Below are positions 1 through 10,335 of a stretch of DNA of 24,287 nucleotides, in pieces. The notes under the pieces are model-generated. The model worked only from the letters and a program-made list of their open reading frames with translations, was not told the origin of the DNA and searched no databases. The stretch covers positions 1,481,223-1,505,509 of the forward strand of contig BFEA01000103.1 of NCBI GenBank assembly GCA_003427395.1, in the 5' to 3' direction. How positions within the stretch are numbered: position 1 is the stretch's first letter; every line of letters starts with the position of its first letter. Both the position numbers and the translations under genes were made by a program. The stretch comes from Chara braunii (taxonomy: Eukaryota; Streptophyta; Charophyceae; Charales; Characeae).

Positions 1-167
1 GGGGGTCGCGTAGCCCCGTGGCGGGGGTCCGGGGGTGAAACCCCTACCAGGGAGTACATATGGAAGAGAACATGACCAGCACCAATCAAGAGTCCTCACT
101 CAACCCTCAGAACTTCACTCTTCATCTGTCACTTTATTGCTTGTCGTCTGGGCCTCTTGCCATGTCT

Positions 168-782
168 CTATACTCTTTGAGGTTGTGACTTCTGAATGTA
201 AAGCCACCTGAAGCCCACTAGTTCCAGACACTTATAGCCAAGTCCCATAATACGGAAGTCAAGCATGGCACAAAATTCCTCCCATAGCGTGGGAAGGTAG
301 GGCCGAGAGAAAATACCCCTCCTGAGATGTGGAAACTCGGAAGGCTCAGTCACTGCCTCATAGTTGATCACTGCAGGCGATATGTACCTCTTTGCCAAGT
401 CCACCAGTCCACCCCAATAAGAGTCGTCAGTAAGATAGTAAGGGACCGGAGGTTTGGGATAGCCAGTGAAAAGCTCAGGACCAAAGTTATAGACTAGCTT
501 TGTGTTCCCCTGGAGTCTCTCAGCCTTCCACTGCACATACCCGGTTACTGTTTCCCACACTGCATTAAAATGAGGGTGCGTCTCGTTCCCCTTTTTCAGG
601 AAGATCTGTAGGTCACTGATTGTACCTTCAACGAACTCAGTGAGCACGATGAAGATGGACATGTCTTCTCGCTTGAACCCATCAATCCTGACGTACCTGT
701 AGGGGAAGCTCTCCCTGGCAGCGATCAGATTGAGACTGTCAAGGACCGACTGATCAACAGTGATGGGGTTGATTTCTCTCAT
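168..782 (-). CDS. Unidentified 204-aa open reading frame, probably one exon or a gene fragment
   Basis: A true ATG at 782 opens 204 codons ending in TAG. The predicted protein has balanced composition, with no low-complexity bias and a good spread of aromatic, acidic and basic residues, unlike most other frames in the window. I do not recognise a family, and I see no signal peptide or clear membrane segment. Aromatic-rich stretches lie around residues 95-130 and at the C-terminus. The same frame stays open upstream of the ATG as far as a TAA at 912-914, about 43 more codons, so the ATG may not be the real start and the frame may be an internal exon. Upstream (890-1070) lies a minisatellite, not an obvious promoter. 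It could be a transposon-encoded protein; function is unknown. Confidence 0.4.
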   Translation of the reverse strand: MREINPITVDQSVLDSLNLIAARESFPYRYVRIDGFKREDMSIFIVLTEFVEGTISDLQIFLKKGNETHPHFNAVWETVTGYVQWKAERLQGNTKLVYNFGPELFTGYPKPPVPYYLTDDSYWGGLVDLAKRYISPAVINYEAVTEPSEFPHLRRGIFSRPYLPTLWEEFCAMLDFRIMGLGYKCLELVGFRWLYIQKSQPQRV

Positions 783-889
783 ATGTCCGGATGCGTAGTT
801 ACACCTTGGTAGAGAAAAGTGACTGTGCTTGAATGACAGGTCCTCCGTTTGAGTGCCTTTTGAATACCGTTCTAAATGCCATTTTCTGG

Positions 890-1022
890 TTGCTATTTCT
901 GACTGCTGTTTTTAACTGTTGTCTCTGACTGCTGTTTTCTGATTGCAGTTTTCTGACTGCTCCTTTCTGATTGCTGCTTTTTGATTGCTGTCTTCTGATT
1001 GCTGTCTGAATGCTGTCTCTCT
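890..1022. repeat. Degenerate 15-16 bp minisatellite
   Basis: About eight imperfect copies of a unit close to TTTCTGATTGCTGTT run head to tail, with variants such as CTGACTGCTG and CTGAATGCTG. The tract abuts the open frame of 168-909 on its upstream side. Confidence 0.7.
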
Positions 1023-1069
1023 GCTGATCAGAAAGCTGATTGATTCGCTGATCAGAAAGCTGATTGATT
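1023..1069. repeat. 24-bp direct duplication
   Basis: A 23-base string beginning GCTGATCAGAAAGCTG occurs at 1023 and again at 1047, head to tail with one linker base. It follows directly on the CTGATTGCTG minisatellite and shares its CTGATT core, so it is probably the same array in a younger expansion. Confidence 0.75.
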
Positions 1070-1740
1070 ACTGATTAGTCGCCAACTGAGAACTCCAACT
1101 AACTCGGACAATTGGATGCTGAATCGTAGACAACAGTGATACTAACCGACTTCCTGACTGTCAGATGCTTATCTGCTTGATGAAAGCTTAATTGAGTGTT
1201 GTCCGAGCACAATTGGGTGTGCGCGGTCACATTGAGCTACCAGTTTGTTGATTCATGAGGCATTGTGCAACATAGCAGGCTGCAGACTTTGCTAAGTGCT
1301 CACAGACTCTGATGCTTACTAAATTGTAGCGAAAAGGAATTCAGGTACCACAGAGATCAGGCGAGCTTTGCTCTAGCCTGCTCTACCGTCTCCAGTGAGG
1401 AGCTGGTACTGTGTAATTTATCGTCGTGCCCATAAAAGTAGACCACGTACTCAATGTACACTTCACCTTTCACCATCTGAATTGCATACTCGCGTTGAAC
1501 TTTTTTATGTAGTTCCATGTCTTTGTATGCTTCTTCTTCCTATCCCTCCTCCTTGTCTCTGACAGAGTTGCACTTTACAATTAGCACCTCACTACCTTTC
1601 ATGTTTTCCTCGCCGTGTCTGAACCTAAGTATGCAGAACTTGAAAATCACGTGTAACTCATCTTGCCTGATATCATTCAAATTCAGAGATAGCTTGAGCT
1701 CGCTGAGACTTTTGTAAGCCCGTCGGACTTCCACTTGAGT
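1070..1740. other. No supported gene
   Basis: Short frames overlap on both strands at 1517-1734, but they are under 70 codons and mirror each other, with nothing to choose between them. I see no RNA gene or element end here. Confidence 0.5.
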
Positions 1741-2010
1741 CTGTGGAGGGTTGTTTAAGTCCAGTCTGAGTTTGATTTGTCTGAAACCGAGTCGAATTGT
1801 CTGAGACTAGTTGCCTGAGTCCCGTTTCCAGGGCGCTGTCTGAATGTTGATTGGTTGATGATTAATTATACAAAAAAAAGAAAGAAAGAAGATTAATTGT
1901 TGATTGAGAGCCGAACATTTGTTGAGTATTGGCCTGAGCACCATTCTGAGTACGGTCCAGAGTACTGTTCCGAGTATTGATCTGAGCATTGATCTGAGGG
2001 CCGACTATTT
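1740..2010. repeat. Degenerate 14-16 bp CTGAGT-type repeats
   Basis: Between 1740 and 1850, and again between 1925 and 2005, the sequence is built of imperfect 14-16 base units carrying TCTGAGT, CCTGAGC, TCCGAGT and ATCTGAGCATTG. The second block is the clearer, with five or six units in a row. Small frames that cross it (for example 1893-2081, minus) read as Ser/Gln/Tyr repeats and are by-products of the array. Confidence 0.6.
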
Positions 2011-4400
2011 ACTTGAAACCTGCTAGGGTAATGAGCTACTAAACAATGGCCAACGAGCTGCTGGATGTCATTGCTGTTCACTGACTTGTACCTGGCACTC
2101 GAGAGTTCCGACAGAATACTTGATCAAACATTTGATTATACACTAACTGATTCACCGCCCGCTTAACAGCATCACCTTACACTGCTCACTTGACTAGATT
2201 TTGGTAGTGTTCGGTGTATTTTGCAGGAGTCTCATTTTGCAAAAGTGTTGAGTATTCCCTCTTTTCCTTTGCTTTCAAGGGGACGCAACATAGTCTGTCT
2301 CATTATCCCTTCACTAGTTCATCCTCTTTCGTGCAGGGAACTCACCATCCGCCATGTGCTTCTCTCTCTCTCTCTCTTTCCCCTCATCAGTTGCCCCCAT
2401 CTCTAGTCATTCTTGCAAGAGAGGAAGTCATGCGGGGTTTTTCTTCTTTTTATGAATAAAAATCATAGTTGTTTCACCGGGTATAGGAGCAAAACGGCGA
2501 AAGTTCCCGCCGCAGACAGCCTCTGATTCAGTCTCTCAGGGTGCGAGGCCAGCTCAGTTGGCCCTGATACTATGCTACTCTCAGCGGGGTTTTTTACCCA
2601 AACATGCCCATGTGCAGACTAGGATTCTAATCACGCAGTGGGTCCTACTAACACGTTCCCTTCATGCGACCTGAACATGCCCGTGTTATTTACAGTGGTC
2701 TCACTACAACGCGTCTCGTTGGTAGTGTGCTGCCGGCGAGCTCACACGGATTGCTGGGCATCTCATGAATTAGGAGATCTGTGACTCATAAACTAATCAC
2801 TTTCGAGTGGAAGTTTTCCCTACCGAAAGGCTTGACGAAGCCGCTTACCGCTGGATCTAAAACCCCGGATAGCAAGGTTTGGGTTACTCTCGGCGAAGGT
2901 CTGTTCTGTCTCCCTCCCCACACATATGACTGCACAGATAAGGGCCCCCATTTTAGCGAATCACGAAATCAATTAGCCCTCGTTTAACGCATGATCTTGC
3001 TTTAGCTAGTAATGATTACTTGTGCAATAGATTCTGACAATCGTCATACAATCCATTAAGCATGAAGGAGATGTAGAAGCAATGCCAGCGGAAATCTCTC
3101 TCGCACGGGTAACGCAACAACGAATTACATTTAGACGCTACAGAGTACCCTCTCTAACTAACTCGAGCGATACCTGAGCCTGAGTCATCAGGGAACCCTG
3201 CTTAACATCGAGCTGGCTACAAAACTTGTCCCATAATACTTCCAAAGGCTACTACCAATAGATCTCACTCGAGTAGTCTTCAGACACTGTTGCCCAGGGG
3301 TATAACAAAGTCACACGATTACTTGTCTCGCAGATATGAATCCCTCCGTCTTCAGGCTTCCCTCTAAATTGTCTCAATATATCATAGCAATTTATAGGGT
3401 TTTATTTCATTCCTACTTATGACTTGAAGTCTGGTTCACAGGGGAATTAGCATACCCAAACTCAATTGAATGTCCCACTGAGTGTTTGCATGACATGAAC
3501 TGCCTCAACCCCACAAGTACACTCATTTTCTTGATCATTTGCCCATTGCCCATTATATAGGTAATTAGCTAAAATAGAGAGCTGACTACTAATCTCCATC
3601 GAGTAGATACTTAGCCAGCAGATAGGCAACTTTCCTCAGGACTAACTTTCTCTTATTCATCAACGGACTTAGTTTGAGCAATTACGAGAAGTAGATCAGA
3701 AGTTCTTCAGGCAGGGTCATGGTAGGGCAAGTACCCGAGTCGCGTGATTGACCAGGAAAGAGAATACTCCCGCTAAGAGCGAGACTTAAAGAAATCGAAA
3801 CCGAAAATGAAAACAAGTCCTATCAAGATTTCGCACGAGAGCAACAACTGGGGTTTTATTGAGGTTCTGTAAATCATGATCGTTAACTAGCTATTTTCTT
3901 AAACAGTGTGACTTATTGACACTCAAGCATACTTAGCTGTCACTCAGTTTAGTTCTTTCAGTCTCACCGCCATTACTCCCGTCAAAGGTGACTGGCCTTT
4001 GCGTGTAAAGTTCGAGCTCACGTCCTCAGCCTATCAAATGTCAGATCTCATTAGTCCAGCACTGATCACCGAGCTCATTAATCAACAACCAATGTTCATC
4101 CCTCGCATCCTTTAAAACGAAACTTGATATGGCCTCTCCCCCCCCGTTCGTAACGGTAAGCAGCCAGTACGTTCCCTCTCAACTATTCGAACTTCAAGAA
4201 GCAAAAAACAGATGGGTGTCGTGTTGAAGTTGAATTAAGATTCATGTCGTGAAAAGGTGTTGACGTCAGCAGTGAGCTCATGAGCAAACGTTTTCAAGCA
4301 AGTTGTCTCTCTTTACTCATGCGCATCACGCACTCGCGTGAGAGCACATCCTCTCGCATGTCTCCCTTCTCTCTGTCCAGCATGCAGACGGTGATCACCG
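2010..4400. other. About 2.4 kb with no supported gene
   Basis: Both strands are stop-rich and no frame exceeds about 80 codons with a protein-like composition. The only simple sequence I noted is a CT run at 2363-2382. A CAGCTCAGTTGG string near 2551 resembles a tRNA A box, but no T-arm follows. This could be decayed transposon or non-coding intergenic DNA; I cannot say which. Confidence 0.45.
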
Positions 4401-5001
4401 CACCGTTATGCCGGTCACGTTTTACCTTTGCAGATTGCGCGCGGCGCCCGTGTCTTCTTTGATCAGCAGGAGATTGGTGGTGACAAACAGAAGGTTCTGC
4501 GGTGAAAGTTCTCCGATCGGGGCACAGACCAAAGTAGAGAAGAAGAGGAGTTACCTCCTATGCTACCGACTTACATCGAGTGTAGCACCCTCGCACACAA
4601 AAAAATCAGCTCACCTTCTCACTGCCATGGCAATACAGCATTGTCAGTTGGCTGCGATGACCTCACCCTCTTCTCACACGGCCTCTGACCTTGCTACGTG
4701 CAGCCCGTGCGCACATAACTACTTCTCGACTCAATCACCACGCTTGCTCACACTGACTAGCCCATATGTTCACTCTCTGTAGCTTGTCATGTACGGCAGT
4801 CCGGTTGACGTCAGCATCTCCCTCCGCGTGCGCTCAGCTCTAGTCTCTCCCTCTCCGTTGACCCTCTCTCTCTTTCTCTCTGTGTGGACCGCCTTCTCGC
4901 TCTACCAGCCACGCCACCTGTCACGCGTGCGCCCTCGTGTCTGCCCTTGCCTCAGTCTCTCTGTTTCGGGTTCAGTCCCGTTCACCCTCTCTCACGCCCC
5001 C
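4400..5001. other. C/T-rich stretch without a supported gene
   Basis: The plus strand is rich in CTCTC and CACGC words, and open frames there (4408-4782 and the first part of 4789-5694) encode Ser/Pro/Leu-rich shadows. The opposite strand from 5002 upward is the one with protein-like composition. No RNA gene seen. Confidence 0.4.
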
Positions 5002-5690
5002 TCAGACCTGTCTTTTCCCCCTGATATGCCTTTCACCCGTCCCACGGCCTCTGGGTGTCAGCTGTCGGGAGCTGGCCTCGGGTCCCTCTTCCACCGGCTT
5101 CGCGGCCCGGTGATACCTCTGGATCTCGTCTGGTCTATTACAGGACATGAGGTCCATCTCCCGATTACCTGCCTCACTCAGCTCGCTCTCCCCACCCGAG
5201 ACCCTGTCCACGTGGGCTTGTTCCAGGTCCTCTGTGTCCATGGAGGTCTCGATCTCATGATACGAGACCGTTACCTGCAACCTTGCAGTCACTCCGTCCC
5301 TCTTGCAGCGCCTCTCCGCATGGTCTTTCGCCTCCGTGATCGCATCCTGCAGTTTTCCATCAGTCTGCATCTCCACCTCTTTAGCCCCTTCCACATTAAT
5401 CTTCATCCTCACTTCATCACCCCCATCGTAGTTGAGCATGATTGTGATCCAGGGCCCTTCCCCAGACATGGGTTTCCACCGGGCCTGGTGATACCAGTAC
5501 CCGGGGCTGTACCCATGCAATGCCATAGCCGCTCTTTCTCAATAGCCAGCACTCGTTCAGTAAACAGCGCAGCGCAAGGCCATCAACTTCCAATAGCACG
5601 CCTCTCTCCACCAGAGCCCGCGATACAGACTGCGTGCTACCAGGTTGTCGGCCGCGGACGATATCCCGACTCCCTCTTCCTTTTTTTTTT
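5002..5690 (-). pseudogene. Frameshifted coding remnant, family unknown
   Basis: Two overlapping minus-strand frames read as one protein interrupted by a frameshift. The upstream part (about 5690 to about 5490) encodes a helical, Leu/Arg/Glu-containing segment. The downstream part (5526-5002) continues with an aromatic-rich patch containing GYWYHQARW near its residues 10-17, then an acidic and basic mixed region and a charged C-terminus. The downstream frame is preceded by an in-frame TGA, so its ATG at 5526 is probably not the original start; the join lies near a C4 run around 5495. The larger plus-strand frame over this span is Ser/Pro/Leu-rich and looks like the antisense shadow. I do not recognise the protein. 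It could instead be a two-exon gene or carry an assembly indel. Confidence 0.4.
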
Positions 5691-5729
5691 ATAGGCTTGC
5701 CTTCCTGCGTTCTAAATGAGGTATTCCGA

Positions 5730-6285
5730 TTAGTCCTCTTCGGATCTTACCGGATTCACGAATTTAAAAAAAAAGAAAAGGTTCTGAAATAAAGTAATAA
5801 GTAAAATGAGACGATAAACAAAACAAAAAAAAACTAAATGATTTTCAGAAAGTAATACTCGAGCCTGAAACTCAACGGTCAATCGTGAACCAGCCTTGCA
5901 CTTGTCAGTCTCAGACCCTCGCGATAAGACAGCAGGTCCGGCACTACGGTCCCATAACGGGATCCCGACCGTCCGGGTTTTCACCTTAAAAGAGAGCACT
6001 GTGCTATCTCCGCTGGATGCCCGTGTCCGATGGAAAGGAGGGGGCTTATGACCCTTTATAGGGGGTGATACGCCTCCTGCCAATGCGGCCACGGGTCGCC
6101 CTCTTTTTTGGGGTTCTGTCGCGCGGCGCTCTGCCGAGTGTGACAGCTGCGGAAAAGTTAGCAAAAAGTCGGCCCATCTAGGCCACTAATTTAAACGGGT
6201 TCGAATTCGAACTGTTGGTGGGCCCTTCCCGCGACACGACTAAGGCTCAGCCACACTTAAGCAGACAGCAAAACAAAATTCTGAC

Positions 6286-6316
<31 letters not shown>

Positions 6317-6490
6317 TCAATCTGAAACGATGCGATATAGTGATTGGGGCCGACTAATTTTCCCTACTAAGGCACGTCGACCCAACTGCGGGCCATGCCT
6401 CTAGTCCCTTTTTTTTAATTTTTTTCTTTATTTTTCTTTTCTCCCCCCTTTCTGTTCTCTCTTGCATAGTCTTCTCATTCCTGACAACGA
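5730..6490. other. Mixed non-coding stretch with A-rich and T-rich runs
   Basis: A-rich runs occur at 5764-5835 and T/C-rich runs at 6408-6460. A minus-strand frame of 144 codons (5730-6164) ends in a Phe-rich tail produced by the A-rich run, and I do not accept it as a gene. The palindromic CCCTTTATAGGG at 6052-6063 resembles a TATA-containing promoter but has no supported transcript. Confidence 0.4.
6286..6314. repeat. (AAT)n microsatellite
   Basis: A pure run of about nine AAT triplets, ending at AATAACATC. Confidence 0.95.
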
Positions 6491-6628
6491 CTAAGTGTAC
6501 CTGACCCATAACCTGACAAAAAAACACTCAATGTGTTGTAGAAAGGATTGCGTCGGTCCTTTCACCTCCGCGTCCCAAGGCGGACCCGGCGGCTACCACG
6601 ACTTCAGGCCGGTCGTGCTCTGCTGTAT

Positions 6629-6897
6629 AGCAGGGCGCCGAGCCTGCGTGGACCAATGGAAGTCCTGTGGCGCACCCCTTTTGTCAAGGGCACAACCACC
6701 AGGACTGGTCCAAGCCGAAGCACAACCTGGGCACTAACGGCAACGAAAACCCAAGACACGTCTACAGGCCGAGGCACCAACGCGAGGGACTGTACCAAGC
6801 AGGGACTTGGTACACGGAGGAGGGTCGGGACACCGCGCCCTCCGACAACGCGCCTCGCCATGTTCAGAGGGAACTTCACCCTCCTTTCCAGGTGTGA
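6629..6897 (+). pseudogene. Possible coding remnant, family unknown
   Basis: Frame 1 is open from just after a TAG near 6626-6628 to TGA after 6897, about 89 codons. It has high G/C at third positions and a polar, His/Arg/Asn-rich composition typical of real plant or algal coding sequence, including a short HPFCQGHNHQDW patch. The frame immediately upstream is a different one (6495-6628), which would fit a frameshift or an intron boundary. No domain is recognised. It may equally be a chance frame in GC-rich DNA. Confidence 0.25.
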
Positions 6898-6918
6898 TAG
6901 CTACTGAAGTCGCCGCGA

Positions 6919-7659
6919 TTATCCTCGTCTCAAAGGCACATCGAGTATGTCATTGATCACTCTTACTGGAGCGTTCTTCGATGGGTAGTCATCTCGGGGC
7001 CCGACCTCACTCACTATTTTTATCATCGGGTCCGTGCTCATCAGGGAGATTGGCGTAGCTTTTGCCATCATCTCGTTGTCTTCCCGACCAAGCACTGAAA
7101 TCTCCATGCTCTAAACTGTCAGGGACCCCTGATATCCACGATTGCGGGCAGATACATTGCTAAATAGCAGAGTGTTGGGAAAAGACGGAGAAGTAGAGCG
7201 CAGAGGGGTGGTGGAAAAAAAAAGCGAGGCGCGCAAGGAGGGGCGCAAAGCATAACGGGGTACTCGATTCTTGGTGAGATTAAGAGAATAGAAACATGAT
7301 GGTGGAGTTCCTAATTGCCACGGATCTGCAGGCGTGGTTGAATTTCGAGCATGGTGAAGGATTCCTACGCGGTGGGCAGTGAAAGCTACATGCGGGGAGG
7401 GGAGGAAGTTCGTGAAGTGCTGACGCACCTGGCTTATTTCTGATGAAGGATCCATTCTCATCTTGCACGTATGGTGAGTACTCGAGTAAGACCCATCGTC
7501 GTCTCGATGTTGTCGGATAGCGGCCTCGATCCTCATGTTGCGAATGACGGTCGTCTCACCATTATGATCGCGAGGCGTGTTTATCGTGTTGTTGATCGTG
7601 GGTGAGGCTAAGATCACGGCACCACTTCTCGTCATCATCCTCACGACGCCGTTGGTCAT
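6919..7659 (-). CDS. Candidate two-exon gene, product unknown
   Basis: Two protein-like minus-strand blocks are separated by C/T-rich DNA. Exon 1 would run 7659-7429, starting at a real ATG and giving 77 codons; an in-frame stop lies just upstream, so the start is fixed within the frame. The exon would end CAG before GTGCGT, a good splice donor. An intron of 318 bases (7428-7111) would end in CTGACAGTTTAG. Exon 2 (7110-6919) then continues in phase 0 for 63 codons to a stop. The total is about 140 aa, rich in Asp, Arg, Met and Asn, with no domain I recognise. The intron happens to be open in the exon-1 frame, so an unspliced 182-codon frame (7659-7111) also exists. Transcript data would decide. 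Confidence 0.3.
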
Positions 7660-7893
7660 TGTCTCGGTATTGTTGACCCCCCCTCGACATTACTATAATC
7701 GTCGCTCCCCGTAGCATTTATGAGTGTGGTGTACGTCCCAGGGGTTAGTCACAAGATGCCTGACCGGGTATGTTAGTTTGTTTTTCACGAATTCGTCCAA
7801 CCAAGGCGTGGACCAGGTTCTTTGAGGGATTGATAAAGGTAGGTGGGGAAGAAAGCGGACAATGGATGGTAAAACAGGTGAGGGTGACAACTT

Positions 7894-7898
7894 TAATA

Positions 7899-7982
<84 letters not shown>

Positions 7983-8014
7983 ATAACGGAGAGAGAGAGA
8001 GAGAGAGAGTAATA

Positions 8015-8066
<52 letters not shown>
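7894..8066. repeat. Modular (GA)n microsatellite, three modules
   Basis: Three GA runs (about 7902-7980, 7988-8009 and 8018-8066) are each introduced by the same non-GA string TAATAACG, at 7894, 7981 and 8010. The array therefore grew by copying a larger module, not only by dinucleotide slippage. All frames through it are Glu/Arg or Ser/Leu repeats with no coding meaning. Confidence 0.95.
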
Positions 8067-8071
<5 letters not shown>

Positions 8072-8093
8072 AAGGGTTGTTGCAGTCTGCGTG

Positions 8094-8235
8094 GACGACA
8101 TCGACTTTACTTTGTTTGTTGTTGTGTGGGTGAAATCGACTTTACTTTGTTTGCTGGTATGTGAGCGACATTGACTTTACTTCATTGCTAGTGTGTGGGC
8201 GATATTTGCCTTTACTCTGGTTGCTGTTGTGAGCG
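8094..8235. repeat. 35-bp minisatellite, four copies
   Basis: Units containing CGACTTTACTTTGTTTG begin at about 8101, 8136, 8171 and 8206, a period of 35 bases. The last two are more diverged (TTGACTTTACTTCATTG and TTGCCTTTACTCTGGTTG). The spacer is G/T-rich (TGTTGTGTGGGYG). Confidence 0.8.
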
Positions 8236-8600
8236 TTAAGCATGTGGCTTCGTCTGTTAGTTGTGTGACGGTAGTCGGACGTTGTGCACAATGTTGTGCA
8301 TTTGACTATGCCTTGTCGAGCTTGTTGAGAGTTTGATGCGCTGCTGCTGTTTGTATATCGGGCGTTGCTATTGTGAGGGATTGTACATTGCTAAGTTGTT
8401 GGGGTCTTGTTGTGTCTCGTTGTCGTGCGACGCCGTGCTCCGTCGTGCATCACCACATACTGTTGTAGCTCACTGTGTATTGTGGATTTGATCAGTGGTC
8501 ATTGCTGCCTTGTTTGGCTACTACGTGCAACTGCTTGCGTGTTGCTGGTTTGACTGACTATTCCTAAAAGTTTTGTTGGTATTATGAATAGAGCACGGAG
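8236..8600. other. G/T-rich spacer, no gene
   Basis: Rich in GTTGT words, perhaps decayed further copies of the neighbouring minisatellite. It contains the perfect 10-bp palindrome TTGTGCACAA at 8282-8291. Nothing else seen. Confidence 0.4.
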
Positions 8601-8965
8601 TGTGATTTGTTCCAACGCAACCTTTCTAGGCTGCATCGCTATGGTCTGGTAGAGGGAGTCACTTATGCGATGTGGAGGTTCGTCTGGGGGCCGGTACTTT
8701 GCGTTCTGGTCGTAATCTGATAATCTTTACTACGTCATTGGCCACCATTGGGAGACCCGGGTCTCATGGGATTGAAGGTTTCAATGTCCTCTCACGTGAG
8801 TCTGAGAGCACCCCTCGTGTATCTAAGAGACTCAATGACCTCTATCTATGTCTTTCTTACTCTAAGTCTAGTCTGACTGGATCGGAGAGGAAGGTGGCAA
8901 GCGAGATTGCAAACTGTAATCTGCAGGAAGACCTTATGGGGGGTCAATACACTGATTGTGGGAGC
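8600..8965 (+). repeat. Diverged inverted copy of the dispersed repeat seen at 18.7-19.8 kb
   Basis: Read on the plus strand this matches the reverse complement of 18754-19070 and 19452-19768 over most of their length. Shared landmarks are TTGGCCACCATTG near 8738, the GAGAGGAAGG..GGCAAG..GAGATTGCAA block near 8884-8911, and the AAGACCTT..GGGGG..TCAA..CTGATTG block near 8929-8957, which extends the match past the 317-bp core into the flank of the first copy. The 106-codon plus frame over it (8672-8992) lies inside the repeat and is not accepted as a separate gene. It is probably a non-autonomous mobile element or part of one. Confidence 0.6.
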
Positions 8966-9159
8966 TCTGCCAGAGCCCAGGCGGGGTTCTGAAGGCAGGG
9001 AACGTACATGTATAATGATCGTTTTACGCATGTGATCCCATCCCTTAAAACTATACTACCCTCTATCCGTTTGAAGGTATGACTGAGAAAGTTTATTACT
9101 TTTTGTTCGTTTTTATTTCAGGATATGATCTGAAAAGTTAAGCTAATAAATACTATTTG
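8966..9159. other. Spacer, nothing recognised
   Basis: No frame or repeat stands out between the inverted repeat copy and the start of the hairpin tract. Confidence 0.4.
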
Positions 9160-10335
9160 CGCGTGTCTGACCGGGTCAACCAAAGGTGGGAGGAAGGTGT
9201 TTTGCTTGTATCTGACCGGATCAACCAAAGGTTGAACCCATTCCAAGTATGGGCTCGGGGCTATGTTTCTTTTTTGTATGCTGGGTTGCTTTGTCTGACT
9301 TTCAAAGGTTGAAACGCTCCGTTAGTTGGACCGTTCGGTCACATGTTTTCTTGGGGTTTCTTAACGGAGGATGAGACTCATAAGTTGGGTACTTCGAATC
9401 CTTCTTTCTTTTGTTATTGAATAGGGTTGGACACCTTTTAAGTGTGTGTGTCCAGTTCCATTTTTATTTTCGAGGGGGATACAAACAAAGGTTAGTCACA
9501 CCATAAATTGGTGTGACCAAGTCATGAGTCGTGAACTTAAGTAAAACCGGAGTATAAAATTGGTTATATTTATTTATATATTATATCATTGGCAGCCTAG
9601 GAGCCGTAAGTTGGGAGATCTAGCCATATAAGCGGGTAAAAGACAAAGAAAAAAAAAAAAAAAAGTTCATAGTATAAAATTGAGAGGTAACCTGGACAAG
9701 CTGGACTCATTCATAAGTTGGATAGTCAAGTCCTATGCCCAAGATAACATAAAACGCACGAACTTGACAATTGTTCTAAAAATAATTGAGACTCGGTTGG
9801 GGATCTCCATAAGTTGAAGTGACCTGATCATCGGTCAGAAGAGATAATGAAGGTGTAATCTTACTTGTTGGATATAGTTGTATCGTGGAAGTTGGGTGAG
9901 CCGATAAGTTGGGGGTTGTTCGGTTATATGCACATGTTGTTTGTCTAAGTTGGCTCGGCTACCCACAAGTGTGGTAGTCTGGTTCTATGATATATGTCAT
10001 TGTTTGGGTTGATTTTTCACACCATAATTTGGTGTGTTCTAGACATATGTTTTTTGTCGTTTGTTCAGGCAGAGGCTAGACCCCTCATAAGTTGAGGCAG
10101 CTCAGTTCTTTGTATATGTCGAATGTTAAGGCTGACCAACCTCACTATAAGTTAGTGGGTCTTGTCATACGCCTTATGTCATTTGTGTAGGCAGAGGCGA
10201 GTCACACAATAAGTTGGTGTGGCATCGTCATATGCCTTACGTTTACTCGTCTACCGGGCTGGAGCGCCATAAGTTGGTGTGGTCTTGTCATACAACTTAC
10301 GCAGGTCAGTCATACCCATAAGTTGGGTTGTCTGA
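9160..10335 (+). repeat. Array of spaced hairpins with a constant ATAAGTT loop
   Basis: About 14 imperfect units carry the 7-base string ATAAGTT or a close variant, with loop starts near 9380, 9503, 9606, 9713, 9809, 9904, 9964, 10024, 10087, 10147, 10209, 10269 and 10318. The period is 49-65 bases in the right half and up to about 107 in the left half. In most units the flanks pair: GTCACACC with GGTGTGAC (9495-9517), CACACC with GGTGTG (10018-10036), CCTC with GAGG (10083-10097), CACT with AGTG plus GACC with GGTC (10134-10161), GTCACAC with GTGTGGC (10201-10223), ACCC with GGGT (10314-10328). Units at 9606, 9809 and 9904 pair poorly. A semi-conserved tail, roughly GTCATATGCCTTATGTCATTTGT, follows each hairpin in the right half. 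No open frame is maintained. Function unknown. Confidence 0.85.

Noticed and set aside
2549-2562. tRNA A box CAGCTCAGTTGG
   Set aside because: No B box or T-arm within 30-60 bases downstream.
4789-5694. 301-codon plus-strand frame
   Set aside because: Ser/Pro/Leu/Arg-rich antisense of C/T-rich DNA; the opposite strand of 5002-5690 has the more protein-like composition.
6199-6212. B-box-like GGTTCGAATTCGAAC
   Set aside because: A short palindrome with no accompanying A box or stems.
7745-8164. Ser/Leu and Glu/Arg repeat proteins
   Set aside because: Pure translation of the GA microsatellite.
9495-9517. tRNA anticodon-arm reading of the 7-base-loop hairpins
   Set aside because: A T does sit at the position of U33, but position 37 is T not a purine, and there are no D, T or acceptor stems around any unit.
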